From: Ralstonia sp. TCR112
GTDB taxonomy: Bacteria; Pseudomonadota; Gammaproteobacteria; Burkholderiales; Burkholderiaceae
Reading direction: 5' to 3'
DNA length: 64,000 nt
Assembly: GCF_007997035.1 (NCBI RefSeq)
Contig: NZ_VOSS01000076.1
Coordinates: 41,376-105,375, forward strand
The translations under genes were made by a program, and so were the position numbers. Positions 23,865-34,637 of the stretch are shown in pieces (the stretch's first letter is position 1; the number at the start of each line of letters is the position of its first letter). The notes beneath the pieces were generated by a model. The model searched no databases. It was not told where the DNA came from and worked only from the letters and a program-made list of their open reading frames with translations.

Positions 23865-26800
23865 ATGTCCTCCGGTGTCATTCGCCTGCGCGGAGCCCGT
23901 CAGCACAATCTCAAAAACCTCGATCTGGATCTGCGCACGGGCGAAATGACCGTCGTGACCGGCCCGTCGGGGTCCGGCAAGTCCAGCCTCGTTTTCGACA
24001 CGCTCTACGCCGAAGGCCAGCGCCGCTACGTCGAAACCTTCAGCGCCTACGCGCGCCAGTTCCTCGACCGCATGGACCGGCCGCAGGTCGAGCACGTCGA
24101 AGGCGTGCCGCCCGCCATCGCCATCGACCAGACCAACCCCGTGCGCAGCTCGCGCTCGACAGTCGGCACGATGACGGAACTGAACGATCACCTGAAGCTG
24201 CTGTTTGCGCGCGCCGCGCAGCTGTTCGACCGCGAAACCGCGCTGCCGGTGCGGCACGACACGCCGGAAACCATCTACGACGACCTGCTTTCGCGCACGC
24301 GCGAGGGCGATCCGCGCCTGGTGGTGACGTTTCCCGTCGAGCTGCCCGCCAATACGAGCCCTGAAGAAGTCACGCAGTGGCTGTCGGTCAGCGGCTATAC
24401 GCGCGTGCAGGCCGAGCGCGTGGTCGAGTCGCCTACCGGCAAGCGCAAGCTGCTCGACGTGGTGGCTGATCGCTTCCGCCTGCAGGGCACCGAGCGTGCG
24501 CGTGCGCTGGAGGCCATCGAGTCGTCGCTCAAGCGCGGCGGCGGGCGCGTCAGCGTGTACGTTTTGCCTGCAGAGGAAGGTGCGGAACCCACGATCTGGC
24601 GCTTTTCCACCGGCCTGCACTGCCCCGAAAGCGACCTGCGCTACGCAGACCCGCAGCCGGCGCTCTTCTCGTTCAATTCCGCCTACGGCGCTTGCGATGC
24701 CTGCCGCGGTTTCGGCCGCGTCATCGGCGTCGATCTGGGGCTGGTGATTCCGGACGAGCGCAAGACCCTGCGCGACGGCGCCATCAAGCCGATGCAGACG
24801 CCGGCCTGGAAGGAGTGCCAGGACGACCTGATGCGCTACGCCGCCGCTGCCGACATCCCGCGCGGCACGCCGTGGGCGGAGATGACCGAAGCCCAGCGCA
24901 ACTGGGTCATCAATGGCGACCCGGCCTTCAAGCGCGGCGGGTGGAACAAGCAGTGGTACGGCGTGCGCCGCTTCTTCGACTACCTGGAGTCGAAGGCGTA
25001 CAAGATGCACATCCGCGTGCTGCTCTCCAAGTACCGCAGCTACACGACCTGCGAAACCTGCGGCGGCGCCCGCCTGAAAACCGAGTCGATGCAATGGCGC
25101 CTCGGCACCAAGGAAAACGCCGACGCCGTGCTGGCGCCCGAACACCGCTTCATGCCGCGCGGCGTCGCCTGGAGCCGCGCCCAGCTCGAAGCCTTGCCGG
25201 GGCTGACCGTGCACGACCTGATGCTGCTGCCGATCGAGCGCATCCGCCGCTTCTTCGATGAGCTGACGCTGCCCTCCACGCTGCTCGACGACGCGCTCAA
25301 GCTGCTGCTGGACGAGGTGCGCACGCGCCTGGCCTATCTGTGCGACGTCGGCATCGGCTATCTCACGCTCGACCGCCAGAGCCGCACGCTGTCGGGCGGC
25401 GAAGTGCAGCGGATCAACCTGACCACGGCGCTGGGCACATCGCTCGTCAACACGCTGTTCGTGCTGGATGAACCCAGCATCGGCCTGCACCCGCGTGACC
25501 TGGACCGGATTGTCCAAGCCATGCAGCGCCTGCGCGACGCCGGCAACACGCTGGTGGTGGTCGAGCACGACCCTTCGGTGATGCTGGCGGCCGACCGCCT
25601 GATCGACATGGGCCCCGGCCCGGGCGAGCGCGGCGGCAACATCGTCTTCGACGGCACGCCGGCGTCGATCCGCCAGGCGGACACACTCACGGGCGCGTAT
25701 CTGTCGGGCCAGCGCCGCGTGGCCGATGCGACGGACTGGCAAGCGCGGCCCGTCAATGACGCCACGCCGCGTCTGGTTCTGGAAGGCGCGTCGGAACACA
25801 ACCTGCGCGATGTCACGGTCGAGATTCCGTTGCAGCGCCTGGTGTGCGTGACCGGCGTGTCCGGCTCGGGCAAATCGACGTTGATCCAGGACGTGCTGCA
25901 CCCCGCGCTGGCGCGCCATTTTGGCAAGGCAACGGAATCGCCCGGTGCATTCCGTGCACTGCGCGGCGCCGATCAGATCAGCGACGTGGTGTTCGTCGAC
26001 CAATCCCCGATCGGCAAGACCGCGCGTTCGAACCCGGCCAGCTACGTTGGCGCGTTCGATGAAATCCGCAAGCTGTTCGCCAAGGCGCCGATGGCGCTGC
26101 AGCGCGGCTACACGGCCGGCACGTTCAGCTTCAACTCGGGCGATGGCCGTTGCCCGACCTGCGGCGGCTCGGGCTTCGAACACGTCGAGATGCAGTTCCT
26201 CTCCGACATCTACCTGCGCTGCCCCGATTGCGACGGCACGCGCTATCGCGCCGAAATCCTGGAGGTGAAGCTGCCGCGTGGCGGCCGCGCATTGTCGGTG
26301 GCCGATGTGCTGGAACTGACGGTGAGCGAAGCCGCCAGCGTGTTCGCCGATGACGCCGACGTGCTGCGCGTGCTGCAACCGATCGTCGACGTCGGCCTGG
26401 AGTACGTGAAGCTTGGCCAGCCGGTGCCGACGCTCTCCGGCGGCGAGGCGCAACGCCTGAAGCTGGCAGGCTTCCTGGCCGAAGCCGCACAGGCCGCCCA
26501 GACGGCGGCGCGCAAGCGCGTGAAGCAGGACGTGCCGGCCAACGCGGGCCGCCTGTTCATGTTCGACGAGCCGACCACCGGCCTGCACTTTGACGACATC
26601 GCCAAGCTGATGCGCGCGTTCGGCAAGCTGCTCGACGCCGGGCATTCGCTGATCGTGATCGAACACAATCTCGACGTGGTGCGTGCGGCGGATTGGATCA
26701 TCGACCTCGGCCCCGAAGGCGGCGACGCCGGCGGCCTGCTGGTCTGCGCCGGCACGCCCGCGCAGGTCAAAGCCTGCGCTGCATCGCACACCGGCGCCGC

Positions 26801-29714
26801 GCTCAAGCAATACGAAGCCAGCGTCGGCCAGCCGGAAGCCATCGAAGGCGTACCGCTGCAGACAGCACTGGCCGACCGCCGCGCCAAGCGTGCGGCGCTG
26901 GCGGAAGTCCAGGGCGAAAACGTCGTGCGCATCGTCCACGCACACGAGCACAACCTCAAGGGCCTGAACGTCGATATTCCGCACGGCAAGTTCAACGTGG
27001 TGACGGGCGTGTCGGGTTCGGGCAAGTCGACGCTGGCGTTCGACATCCTTTTCCACGAAGGGCAGCGTCGCTATCTTGAATCGCTCAATGCGTATGCGCG
27101 TTCCATCGTGCAGCCCGCGGGGCGGCCGGAAGTCGATGCCGTGTACGGCATTCCGCCCACCGTGGCCATCGAGCAGCGCCTGTCGCGCGGCGGCCGCAAG
27201 AGCACGGTGGCGACGACGTCCGAGGTGTGGCACTTCCTGCGCCTGCTGTACGTGAAGCTGGGCGTGCAGCACTGCATCCACGACGGCACGCCGGTATCGG
27301 CGCAAAGCCCGGAGGCGATCTTTGCCCAACTCATGCGCGATCATCGCGGCCAGCACATCGGCCTGCTCGCGCCGCTGGTCGTGAACCGCAAGGGCGTCTA
27401 CACCGACCTGGCCAAATGGGCCAAGGCGCGCGGCTATACGCACCTGCGCGTCGACGGCGAATTCCTGAGCGTCGACCCATGGCCGCGCCTGGACCGCTTC
27501 CGCGAGCACACGCTGGAACTGCCGGTGGGCGACCTCGTTGTCTCGCCGGAAAACGAAGCCGCGCTGCGTGCGCTGCTGGAGCAGGCGCTGGAATATGGCA
27601 AGGGCATCATGCACGTGCTCGCGCCGCTCGACGGCCTGCAGCACGCCATGCACAACGGCGGTACGGCGCACGTCGGCAATGTGAAGGTGTTTTCGACCAA
27701 GCGCGCGTGCGCCACCTGCGGCACCAGCTACCCCGAGCTGGATCCGCGCATGTTCTCGTACAACAGCAAGCACGGCTGGTGCGCGAGCTGCGTCGGTACC
27801 GGGTTGGCGCTCACGCGCGAGCAGCGTGCCGCGTTTGACGACACCGTCCTCGGCGGAGACGATCGCGGCCGCGAGCAGACGCTGCCGTCGGAAGAGGTTG
27901 ATCCGGAAGGCATGACCGACCTGCCCTGCCCGGACTGCCACGGCACACGCCTGAACCCGACGGCGCGCGCGGTGACCTTTGCCGACAAGCCCATCGTCGA
28001 CATTGCGCAGTGGACGGTCAGCCAGACCCGCCGCTGGGTCGAGGGCCTGGACCTGACCGGCCGCGACGCCGACATCGCCCGCGACGTGGTGGCCGAGATT
28101 CACAGCCGCCTGTCGTTCCTGGAGGAAGTCGGCCTGGGCTACCTGAGCCTGGATCGCGCCGCACCGAGCCTGTCGGGCGGCGAAGCGCAGCGTATCCGCC
28201 TGGCAGCGCAGCTCGGCAGCAACCTGCAGGGCGTCTGCTATGTGCTGGATGAGCCGACCATCGGCCTGCATCCGCGCGACAACCAGATCCTGCTCGACGC
28301 GCTGCGCAAGCTGGGCGACAAGGGCAACACGCTGGTGGTGGTTGAGCATGACGAAGACACCATCCGCCGCGCCGACCACATCATCGATATCGGCCCAGGC
28401 GCCGGCAAGCGCGGCGGCACGCTCGTCGCGCAAGGCGGCGTGGCAGACCTTGCAGCCCAGCCGGATTCGCTCACGGGCCGATTCCTGTCGCAGCCGATCG
28501 AGCATCCGCTGCAGCCGCGCCGCCAGGTGGTTGCTCCCCGTACGGGCGCACAAGCGGTGCCCGAGCAGTGGCTGACGGTGCACGGTGCCAAGTTGCACAA
28601 CCTGCGCAACGTGACCGCGACGATGCCGCTGTCGCGTCTGGTGGCGATTACGGGGGTGTCGGGCTCGGGCAAATCGACGCTGGCGCGCGATGTGTTGATG
28701 ACGAACCTGCTCGATGCAGTGGGCCGTTCGGTGCTGTCTTCGCCGGCAACGCGCCGTGCACGCAAGGCCGCGCAGGCTGAGGTGCCTGACGCCAAGATGC
28801 CGCGCAAGCTCGACGTCAAACACGACTGGCACGGCTGTGACAGCGTCACCGGCTGGGAAACCATCGACCGGGTGCTTGAGGTCGACCAGACCCCCATCGG
28901 CAAGACGCCGCGCTCCTGCCCGGCCACGTACATCGGCGTGTGGGACACCATCCGCAAGCTCTTTGCCGACACGCTCGAGGCGCGGGCACGCGGCTACACC
29001 GCGTCGCGCTTCTCGTTCAACACCGGCGACGGCCGTTGCCCCGCCTGTGAAGGCCAGGGCGTGCGCACCATCGCCATGAGCTTCCTGCCCGACGTGAAGG
29101 TCGGCTGCGACGTCTGCCACGGTCAGCGCTTCAATGCAGAAACGCTGGCCGTCACCTGGCGCGGCAAGAACATCGGCGATGTGCTGACCATGGAGATCGA
29201 CGAAGCGGTCGAGTTTTTCGGTGCGATGAACAGCATCGCCCACCCGCTGCAGTTGATGAAGGACGTCGGCCTCGGCTACCTGACGCTGGGCCAGCCCTCG
29301 CCCACGCTGTCCGGCGGCGAGGCGCAGCGCATCAAGCTTGTCACCGAGTTGTCCAAGGTGCGCGACGACGTGACGCGCCGCGGCCAGAAGGCGCCCCACA
29401 CGCTGTACGTCCTGGACGAGCCGACCGTGGGCCTGCACATGGCCGACGTGGCCAAGCTGATTCGCGTGCTGCATCGCCTGGCGGACGGCGGCCACAGCGT
29501 GATCGTGATCGAACACGACCTCGACGTGATTGCCGAGGCGGACTGGATTCTCGATCTCGGCCCCGAAGGCGGCGACGAAGGCGGCACGATCGTCGCGGCT
29601 TGCGGGCCGGAGGCGTTGACGCGCGTGCCGGCGAGCCATACCGGCGCAGCGTTGGTGCCGGTGCTGGCGCGCGGCAAACAGGTCGATCCGAGCAAGGAAG
29701 GCGCGACGGTCTAG
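23865..29714 (+). CDS. uvrA: Double-length UvrA (tandem excinuclease ATPase)
   Basis: A 1949-residue protein, twice the usual ~940. It has four Walker A motifs (GPSGSGKSS near 36; GVSGSGKST near 665, 1047 and 1597) and four LSGGE signatures (near 508, 857, 1436 and 1814), the order of two complete UvrA units fused head to tail. Each half keeps UvrA zinc-module cysteines: CDACRGFG and [10 protein letters not shown] in half 1, [10 protein letters not shown] and [10 protein letters not shown] in half 2. Canonical UvrA recognises DNA lesions with UvrB. Long forms of this kind occur in Ralstonia/Burkholderia genomes; whether this one works with UvrB is not visible. AAGGA precedes the ATG. A hairpin (29725-29752) follows the stop. 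Confidence 0.88.
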   Translation: MSSGVIRLRGARQHNLKNLDLDLRTGEMTVVTGPSGSGKSSLVFDTLYAEGQRRYVETFSAYARQFLDRMDRPQVEHVEGVPPAIAIDQTNPVRSSRSTVGTMTELNDHLKLLFARAAQLFDRETALPVRHDTPETIYDDLLSRTREGDPRLVVTFPVELPANTSPEEVTQWLSVSGYTRVQAERVVESPTGKRKLLDVVADRFRLQGTERARALEAIESSLKRGGGRVSVYVLPAEEGAEPTIWRFSTGLHCPESDLRYADPQPALFSFNSAYGACDACRGFGRVIGVDLGLVIPDERKTLRDGAIKPMQTPAWKECQDDLMRYAAAADIPRGTPWAEMTEAQRNWVINGDPAFKRGGWNKQWYGVRRFFDYLESKAYKMHIRVLLSKYRSYTTCETCGGARLKTESMQWRLGTKENADAVLAPEHRFMPRGVAWSRAQLEALPGLTVHDLMLLPIERIRRFFDELTLPSTLLDDALKLLLDEVRTRLAYLCDVGIGYLTLDRQSRTLSGGEVQRINLTTALGTSLVNTLFVLDEPSIGLHPRDLDRIVQAMQRLRDAGNTLVVVEHDPSVMLAADRLIDMGPGPGERGGNIVFDGTPASIRQADTLTGAYLSGQRRVADATDWQARPVNDATPRLVLEGASEHNLRDVTVEIPLQRLVCVTGVSGSGKSTLIQDVLHPALARHFGKATESPGAFRALRGADQISDVVFVDQSPIGKTARSNPASYVGAFDEIRKLFAKAPMALQRGYTAGTFSFNSGDGRCPTCGGSGFEHVEMQFLSDIYLRCPDCDGTRYRAEILEVKLPRGGRALSVADVLELTVSEAASVFADDADVLRVLQPIVDVGLEYVKLGQPVPTLSGGEAQRLKLAGFLAEAAQAAQTAARKRVKQDVPANAGRLFMFDEPTTGLHFDDIAKLMRAFGKLLDAGHSLIVIEHNLDVVRAADWIIDLGPEGGDAGGLLVCAGTPAQVKACAASHTGAALKQYEASVGQPEAIEGVPLQTALADRRAKRAALAEVQGENVVRIVHAHEHNLKGLNVDIPHGKFNVVTGVSGSGKSTLAFDILFHEGQRRYLESLNAYARSIVQPAGRPEVDAVYGIPPTVAIEQRLSRGGRKSTVATTSEVWHFLRLLYVKLGVQHCIHDGTPVSAQSPEAIFAQLMRDHRGQHIGLLAPLVVNRKGVYTDLAKWAKARGYTHLRVDGEFLSVDPWPRLDRFREHTLELPVGDLVVSPENEAALRALLEQALEYGKGIMHVLAPLDGLQHAMHNGGTAHVGNVKVFSTKRACATCGTSYPELDPRMFSYNSKHGWCASCVGTGLALTREQRAAFDDTVLGGDDRGREQTLPSEEVDPEGMTDLPCPDCHGTRLNPTARAVTFADKPIVDIAQWTVSQTRRWVEGLDLTGRDADIARDVVAEIHSRLSFLEEVGLGYLSLDRAAPSLSGGEAQRIRLAAQLGSNLQGVCYVLDEPTIGLHPRDNQILLDALRKLGDKGNTLVVVEHDEDTIRRADHIIDIGPGAGKRGGTLVAQGGVADLAAQPDSLTGRFLSQPIEHPLQPRRQVVAPRTGAQAVPEQWLTVHGAKLHNLRNVTATMPLSRLVAITGVSGSGKSTLARDVLMTNLLDAVGRSVLSSPATRRARKAAQAEVPDAKMPRKLDVKHDWHGCDSVTGWETIDRVLEVDQTPIGKTPRSCPATYIGVWDTIRKLFADTLEARARGYTASRFSFNTGDGRCPACEGQGVRTIAMSFLPDVKVGCDVCHGQRFNAETLAVTWRGKNIGDVLTMEIDEAVEFFGAMNSIAHPLQLMKDVGLGYLTLGQPSPTLSGGEAQRIKLVTELSKVRDDVTRRGQKAPHTLYVLDEPTVGLHMADVAKLIRVLHRLADGGHSVIVIEHDLDVIAEADWILDLGPEGGDEGGTIVAACGPEALTRVPASHTGAALVPVLARGKQVDPSKEGATV

Positions 29715-29724
29715 CGTGGCGCCC

Positions 29725-29752
29725 GGCGGTTTCCAGCTTGGTGGAAGCCGCC
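29725..29752 (+). terminator. Possible terminator hairpin after uvrA
   Basis: GGCGGTTTCCA pairs with TGGAAGCCGCC (11 bp with one G-U) around a 6-nt loop. The sequence lies 10 nt past the uvrA stop. There is no downstream T run, so termination efficiency is uncertain. Confidence 0.4.
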
Positions 29753-29911
29753 GCCGCTGCCCCACAGGCCGATGTGGCGTCGGCAAACCTTTCGCTTTCC
29801 TGAGCAAAACGGAACCCAATCGCTGCCGGAGCAGGGTTTGCCCTAAAGAACTGCGCAACGCTGCCGTCACATTGTGGAGATTGTGAAGAAAGCGTTTGCG
29901 CGCGTCCGACC

Positions 29912-31948
29912 ATGGCCACTTCGTCCACGAGCAATAACTACATTCCGCCGATCTCCGTTCCGGGCATCGGTACGAACATCGACGTCAACAGCCTTGTCAC
30001 GAAGCTGATCCAGGCCGAAAGCAAGGGCATGACCCTGCGGCAGACGCAGCAGAAGGCGTTTCAGACGCAGTTGTCGGCGGTCGGCTCGCTCAAAAGCGCG
30101 CTGGCGACCTTCCAGACAGCCATGGCGGCCCTGAACAATCCGGACACGTTCACCGGCAACAAGGCCAGCGGGCACGATACGTCGATCCTCACGGCTTCGT
30201 TGTCGAACACGGCGCCGGCGGGCACGTATCAGGTCAACGTGACGCAGCTTGCGCAGGCGCAGGTGCTGTCGGCAGCCGGGCAGGCGTCGAGCAAGACGCC
30301 CATCGGCGGCGGCACGCCCACCACGCTCACGTTTTCGTTCGGCAGTGTCTCGGGCGGCAGCTTTGCCGACGGCAAATACACCGGCGCCACCTTCACGCAG
30401 AACGGCAACCAGGCCGGCGGCTCGATCACCATCGACCCGTCGAACAACACGCTCGCCGGCATCCGCGACGCGATCAACAACGCCAACCTGGGCGTTTCGG
30501 CCAGCATCGTCAACGACGGCAGCAATTCGCCCTACCGGCTGGTGCTGACGTCCACCACGGGCGGCGCCAATTCGGAAATGAAGATTGCCGTCTCGGGCGA
30601 CTCGACACTGCAATCCTTGCTGAGCCACGATCCGGCCGGCACGCAGAACATGAGCGAGGTCGCGACGGGCCGCAACGCCATGGCCACCGTCAACGGCATC
30701 AGCGTGCAAAGCGCCACCAATACGCTGACGGACGTGGTAGACGGAACCTCGTTCACGCTGGCCAAGACGGGCAGCACGACGGTCACGGTCGGCAGCGACG
30801 CCGGCCAGGCCAGCCAGTCGGTGCTGAACTTCGTCAAGGCGTACAACGCGCTGCGCATCCAGCTCAACGCGTTGACCAAGTTCGACACCGCCAATGCCGC
30901 CAACAACGGCGCGCTGGCCGGCGATGTCAGCACCAAGGCGATGATCAACCAGCTGACCGACGTGCTGGGCCAGGGCATCGGCAACGGCGCGTTCCAGTCG
31001 CTGGGCAGCATTGGCGTGACGATGGACAAGGAAGGCACGCTGTCGATTGACGACGCGAAGCTCACCGCGGCGCTCAAGAAATCGCCCAGCCAGGTGGCAG
31101 CGCTCTTTGCCGGCACGGGCACGGCGACGGATTCGCTGCTGAAGGTCTCGTCGTTTTCAACGACCACGCAAGCCGGCAGCTATGCCGTCAACGTGACCCA
31201 GTTGGCGACGCAGGGTTCGCTCAAGGGCTCGGCGGCGGCCAACACGACCATCCAGAGCGGTGTGAACGACAGCCTGTCGGTCACGCTCAGCGGCATCACG
31301 ACCAACATCCAAGTGCCGGCCGGCAGCTACACCGCGTCGAGCCTGGCTGCACAGATCCAGAGCCAGATCAACGCGTCGCCCGACCTGCAGAGAGCCAAGG
31401 TGGAAGTCGCCATCGGCACCGATGCCAACGGCGTGCTGACGTTGACCGACAAGCAATACGGCTCGGTATCGACGGTGTCGGTGTCAGGGAATGGCGCCGC
31501 ATCGCTGTTGGGCGGCAGCCCAACGGCCACGGCCGGACGCGATGTACAAGGCACCATCAACGGCACGGCCGCAACGGGTTCGGGCCAGAACTTGTACGGC
31601 GCCAGTGGATCGGCCATCGATGGCCTGACGGTGCAAGTGACCGGCGGTGCGTTGGGCGACCGTGGCACCGTCACCGTGCAGCGTGGCTACGCCGCGCAAC
31701 TGCATACCGTGTCGGGCAACTTGCTGTCGAACAACGGCATGGTGCAGAACGCCACCGACGCCATCAACAGCTCCATCACCTCGCTCGGCAAGCAGATCGA
31801 TCTGATGCAGAAGCAGCTCGATGCCAAGCAGGCGCTGTACTACGCGCAGTTCAATGCGCTGTCAAAGGTGGTGGCGAGTATGACCAATACGAGCAATTAC
31901 CTGACGACGCAGTTGGCGATGTTGCAGAAGCAGCGGACGGGGGGGTAA
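29912..31948 (+). CDS. fliD: Flagellar filament-capping protein
   Basis: A 678-residue FliD. The N-terminal motif ISVPGIGTNIDVNSLVTKLIQAE and the C-terminal helical region (ISSLGKQIDLMQKQLDAKQALYYAQFN class, about 610-670) are diagnostic. FliD caps the flagellum and helps flagellin fold. A segment GTYQVNVTQLAQAQ (about 108-121) recurs as GSYAVNVTQLATQG (about 425-438), an internal duplication of the FliD N-domain strand set. The protein is longer than E. coli FliD (~470) by this extra part. No fliS, fliT or flagellin gene is adjacent, so this is an orphan copy or sits apart from the main cluster. Confidence 0.88.
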   Translation: MATSSTSNNYIPPISVPGIGTNIDVNSLVTKLIQAESKGMTLRQTQQKAFQTQLSAVGSLKSALATFQTAMAALNNPDTFTGNKASGHDTSILTASLSNTAPAGTYQVNVTQLAQAQVLSAAGQASSKTPIGGGTPTTLTFSFGSVSGGSFADGKYTGATFTQNGNQAGGSITIDPSNNTLAGIRDAINNANLGVSASIVNDGSNSPYRLVLTSTTGGANSEMKIAVSGDSTLQSLLSHDPAGTQNMSEVATGRNAMATVNGISVQSATNTLTDVVDGTSFTLAKTGSTTVTVGSDAGQASQSVLNFVKAYNALRIQLNALTKFDTANAANNGALAGDVSTKAMINQLTDVLGQGIGNGAFQSLGSIGVTMDKEGTLSIDDAKLTAALKKSPSQVAALFAGTGTATDSLLKVSSFSTTTQAGSYAVNVTQLATQGSLKGSAAANTTIQSGVNDSLSVTLSGITTNIQVPAGSYTASSLAAQIQSQINASPDLQRAKVEVAIGTDANGVLTLTDKQYGSVSTVSVSGNGAASLLGGSPTATAGRDVQGTINGTAATGSGQNLYGASGSAIDGLTVQVTGGALGDRGTVTVQRGYAAQLHTVSGNLLSNNGMVQNATDAINSSITSLGKQIDLMQKQLDAKQALYYAQFNALSKVVASMTNTSNYLTTQLAMLQKQRTGG

Positions 31949-31993
31949 GGGCGCCCTGAGTGCGCGTGCCCTGCAAGCAGCGGCGCCAGACTA

Positions 31994-32926
31994 TCAATTT
32001 GCGCCAGCCCTGGTAAGCGGCGAAACAGGTTGATCACCGGCTGTCTCGTCCGGATTGCGATAGCTGATGTCAATGCTATAGCCCTGAACCTTCAGCTTTT
32101 GCTCGGCGGCAGCCCGCTCTGCACGCATCTGCCGCTGCAAGCCGGGAAAGAGGTCACGCCAATGTGGGCGGTCCTGCTCGTTGAACGCGTTGCGCCAATA
32201 ATTGGCGTAGCCCTCCAACTCGATCTTGACGAAGTACGCGCCCGGTTCATCCACCCTCATGCGCTTCGAGTCCCTGGACATCTGAACGTCCATGTATACC
32301 CCGTCGAGGTAAAAGCGCCACGACGTCATATCCGCGAGCTTCATCCAGTCTTCGAGACTGGGCACATAGCTCGGATCCAGTGAATCGACCCCTTGGTCTT
32401 TTACAAGTCGATAGCGGACGGCTTCGCCCCCCGACAGCCGAGGGTTTTCCGGGAATATCCACCGTTTCCAGCCTGCCTGCTGAATTCGCTTGAGCATTTC
32501 GTAGAACTGCAGGCGTGCCTGGTCGTGCGTAACGTTGTTTCGCGGGGGAATGCCGAGGCTGATGCTGTAGTCGTAGATACCCTCATCGGCGTGGGCCTTG
32601 TCGAACGAGCCCGAGACACCCAACGCTGTGTCGAGGCGCACCTCGCTCTTTTGATTCTTGATAACGACCGTACCTTGCGAGCTGTCAGGCCAATCCACCG
32701 CATAGAACGTCACGCCATAGGCCTGCTCATTCTTGTTGTCAACATCCACGGCCTTGCCATAACGCCCAATGAGCGCCTGCGGCGACTCGCCTAGCTCAAT
32801 CTCAATGCTGTTCGGCATCACCGTTTTGCTGGATGACTTGCTAGCGGAAGGCTGGCACCCCATGACCAAAAGCGCGGCCAACATTGCGAGGAGACACGAA
32901 ACCGTGCGCCGTACTTGAAACATCAT
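31994..32926 (-). CDS. Lipoprotein of the T6SS lipase module
   Basis: 310 residues with a lipoprotein signal (RRTVSCLLAMLAALLVMGCQ, lipobox VMGC near residue 22), so probably anchored in the outer or inner membrane facing the periplasm. The rest has no motif I recognise. It contains long aromatic-rich stretches (YSISLGIPPRNN, WRFYLDGVYMDVQMSRDS). The start at 32926 follows from the signal peptide; an upstream frame to 33199 lacks support. It is the last gene of the minus-strand VgrG-Tle1 module, so an orphan immunity role is possible but not shown. Confidence 0.6.
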   Translation of the reverse strand: MMFQVRRTVSCLLAMLAALLVMGCQPSASKSSSKTVMPNSIEIELGESPQALIGRYGKAVDVDNKNEQAYGVTFYAVDWPDSSQGTVVIKNQKSEVRLDTALGVSGSFDKAHADEGIYDYSISLGIPPRNNVTHDQARLQFYEMLKRIQQAGWKRWIFPENPRLSGGEAVRYRLVKDQGVDSLDPSYVPSLEDWMKLADMTSWRFYLDGVYMDVQMSRDSKRMRVDEPGAYFVKIELEGYANYWRNAFNEQDRPHWRDLFPGLQRQMRAERAAAEQKLKVQGYSIDISYRNPDETAGDQPVSPLTRAGAN

Positions 32927-33167
32927 CGTGCAGGCGCTGTTTGATTGGATCCGCGAGAAGCAGATTGTGGCGATGGTGGCGCGGGCCACAGCAACAATGC
33001 CGTACTCAGATAGTCGCCGTAAGCCATCTAGAGAGAATCGACACTGCATCGTCATGCGTCCTATTTGTTTTGTCTTTAGGTACTCATTTGATCGGGTTGG
33101 ACGGAGATAGCGCAGCGGTTTGCTGAGACATATCCAGACCGCTGGGCCAACGAGTGCAAGTGGAGGG
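32927..33167 (-). other. Intergenic region upstream of the lipoprotein gene
   Basis: About 240 bp, lower in GC than the surrounding core genes, without a credible gene. It probably holds the promoter of the lipoprotein gene, but I cannot place -35 and -10 boxes with confidence. Confidence 0.3.
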
Positions 33168-34115
33168 CTACCGGCAAACCACCGGCGTAACTTGCCCACC
33201 CTGCGCGATCACCAAATCATTGCCGTTGCCGTCTGTGCCAACGCCCATCGCGGTGTAGGCATACGCAGATTGGTACTGCGTGCCGTCATAGCGGTAATAG
33301 GTCACGTAATGCTCGCCCATGCTGACGCGCGCACTCGTCATAAGATCCGGCATGCCATTGCACGTAGTTTTCAACACGCCAGACGGTCCATCATCGATGT
33401 CGAGTAGCGATTCAAGCTTGGCGCCTCTAACGCGATAGAGCCATTCTGGAGCGTTCACCTGATTGCCACTCATCGTGCATCCCGCAAAGACGAGGGTGCC
33501 TTGCGCCCCCCTGCAGGTTTGCACGGAAAACGACTCTGGCGCGCACTTGTCGACAATGCCTTTTTGAATTTTGGGGCCGAGCAATGTGCGCACCTTGTTC
33601 GCCGGCACGTCGACAGCTTTCGACATGCATAGACCTGTTCCATTCGGCCATTCCGGATGGGAATTCAGGTACACAGGCGACAAAGCGGTAATCGTCGCAT
33701 CCAACTCGCGGTCCAGGCATTCCGTGTCCTTGCATCGGCCGATGGCTTCGTTCTGTACGCGAATCTTTGCATCGAGATTCCATGGATCGCTTACCACCGC
33801 AATCGAGGCGTACTGCAGAAATCGCGCTTTGAACAACTTCTCCACCAGCGCGGGGGATTCGCACGTGTTCGGAGGTAGCCCTTTCCGCGCGTCCGCGACT
33901 TGCTTCAGAAGATCGTCGTTCGGCTCGGGCGACCATTCACGAATATCCAGGCATGGCTTGAGCAGCAATGCCGTGCTCAGATAGCCGCCGTTGGTCTGTT
34001 CGCTACGTGGAATCGCGGGCGGCCCATCCGCCAAGGCGGGAAAGGCCGAAGCCAATACATACGCCAGCAAAGCGCCGCGCAGCACCTTCAATCCGGATCC
34101 AACCGTGTTACGCAT
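33168..34115 (-). CDS. Exported protein of unknown function in the T6SS module
   Basis: 315 residues with a signal peptide (VLRGALLAYVLASAFPALA). The mature part has many cysteines (PCLDIREW, NTCESP, GRCKDTECLDRE, DKCAPESFSVQTCRG, AGCTMSG), which suggests disulphides in the periplasm. The C-terminal part is Gly/Tyr rich (YVTYYRYDGTQYQSAYAYTAMG). Its start overlaps the end of the upstream gene by 28 nt, so the pair is coupled. No known family is recognised; position in the Tle1 module suggests an immunity-like periplasmic role, as inference only. Confidence 0.6.
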   Translation of the reverse strand: MRNTVGSGLKVLRGALLAYVLASAFPALADGPPAIPRSEQTNGGYLSTALLLKPCLDIREWSPEPNDDLLKQVADARKGLPPNTCESPALVEKLFKARFLQYASIAVVSDPWNLDAKIRVQNEAIGRCKDTECLDRELDATITALSPVYLNSHPEWPNGTGLCMSKAVDVPANKVRTLLGPKIQKGIVDKCAPESFSVQTCRGAQGTLVFAGCTMSGNQVNAPEWLYRVRGAKLESLLDIDDGPSGVLKTTCNGMPDLMTSARVSMGEHYVTYYRYDGTQYQSAYAYTAMGVGTDGNGNDLVIAQGGQVTPVVCR

Positions 34116-34543
34116 GACTGGGAAATGTTGTCCTCGAAGAATGTACTGATCAGCCGTTTTCGCTGCGCGTCCACTCGAAGGTTGAGGAACGCGTCGCCAC
34201 AGCCGGGATGGCGCTCAACAAAATCGTTCCGCCTTCGTGACAAGGTGAAAACACGGTAGAGCTTGTACACGCCCTGCCCTTCGTCGATCGACCAGAAAGC
34301 GAAGCCTTGTCGTCCGCTGAAATCGTAGTCGGCAGTTTCTAGGTGAATTGCCTTTTCAGTTTCAGTGGCAATTGTTGCGTTGCGAATGCCGGCCGGAGTT
34401 CGCAACTCGTAGTAGATGTCGCTGCCCCGTATTTCGATTGTGGCGTTGGTGCGTTGACCGGGCGAAATCGCAACGGCGTCCGCTGCCGATGCCGAGTGCG
34501 GGGCCGCAAAGAAAAATGCTAACGCTGTCGCTATGCGGCGCAT
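34088..34543 (-). CDS. Exported protein resembling XAC2610-type periplasmic proteins
   Basis: About 151 residues with a signal peptide (MRRIATALAFFFAAPHSASA). The pattern ADYDFSGRQGFAFWSIDEG, GVYKLYRVFTLS and the C-terminal NLRVDAQRKRLISTFFEDN is like XAC2610-family proteins (DF-G-D stretch, then Y-x2-YxF, then LxVD), some of which inhibit lytic enzymes. That likeness is by eye and tentative. AGG stands 4 nt before the ATG at 34543. It overlaps the next gene by 28 nt. Confidence 0.55.
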   Translation of the reverse strand: MRRIATALAFFFAAPHSASAADAVAISPGQRTNATIEIRGSDIYYELRTPAGIRNATIATETEKAIHLETADYDFSGRQGFAFWSIDEGQGVYKLYRVFTLSRRRNDFVERHPGCGDAFLNLRVDAQRKRLISTFFEDNISQSCVTRLDPD

Positions 34544-34637
34544 GCAACCTGTCGTTTGGAGAGGCAAAGAAGACCGTTCAGCACGAGATATTGGTTGTCC
34601 GATTCCGACGGCGGCGGGGTGCGCTGAGGTATATGAA

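Noticed and set aside
23814..29870. A 2018-codon open frame on the minus strand opposite uvrA
   Set aside because: It mirrors the codon bias of the uvrA gene. The translation is Arg/Gln/His/Ala rich without domain structure, while the plus strand has four sets of UvrA motifs.
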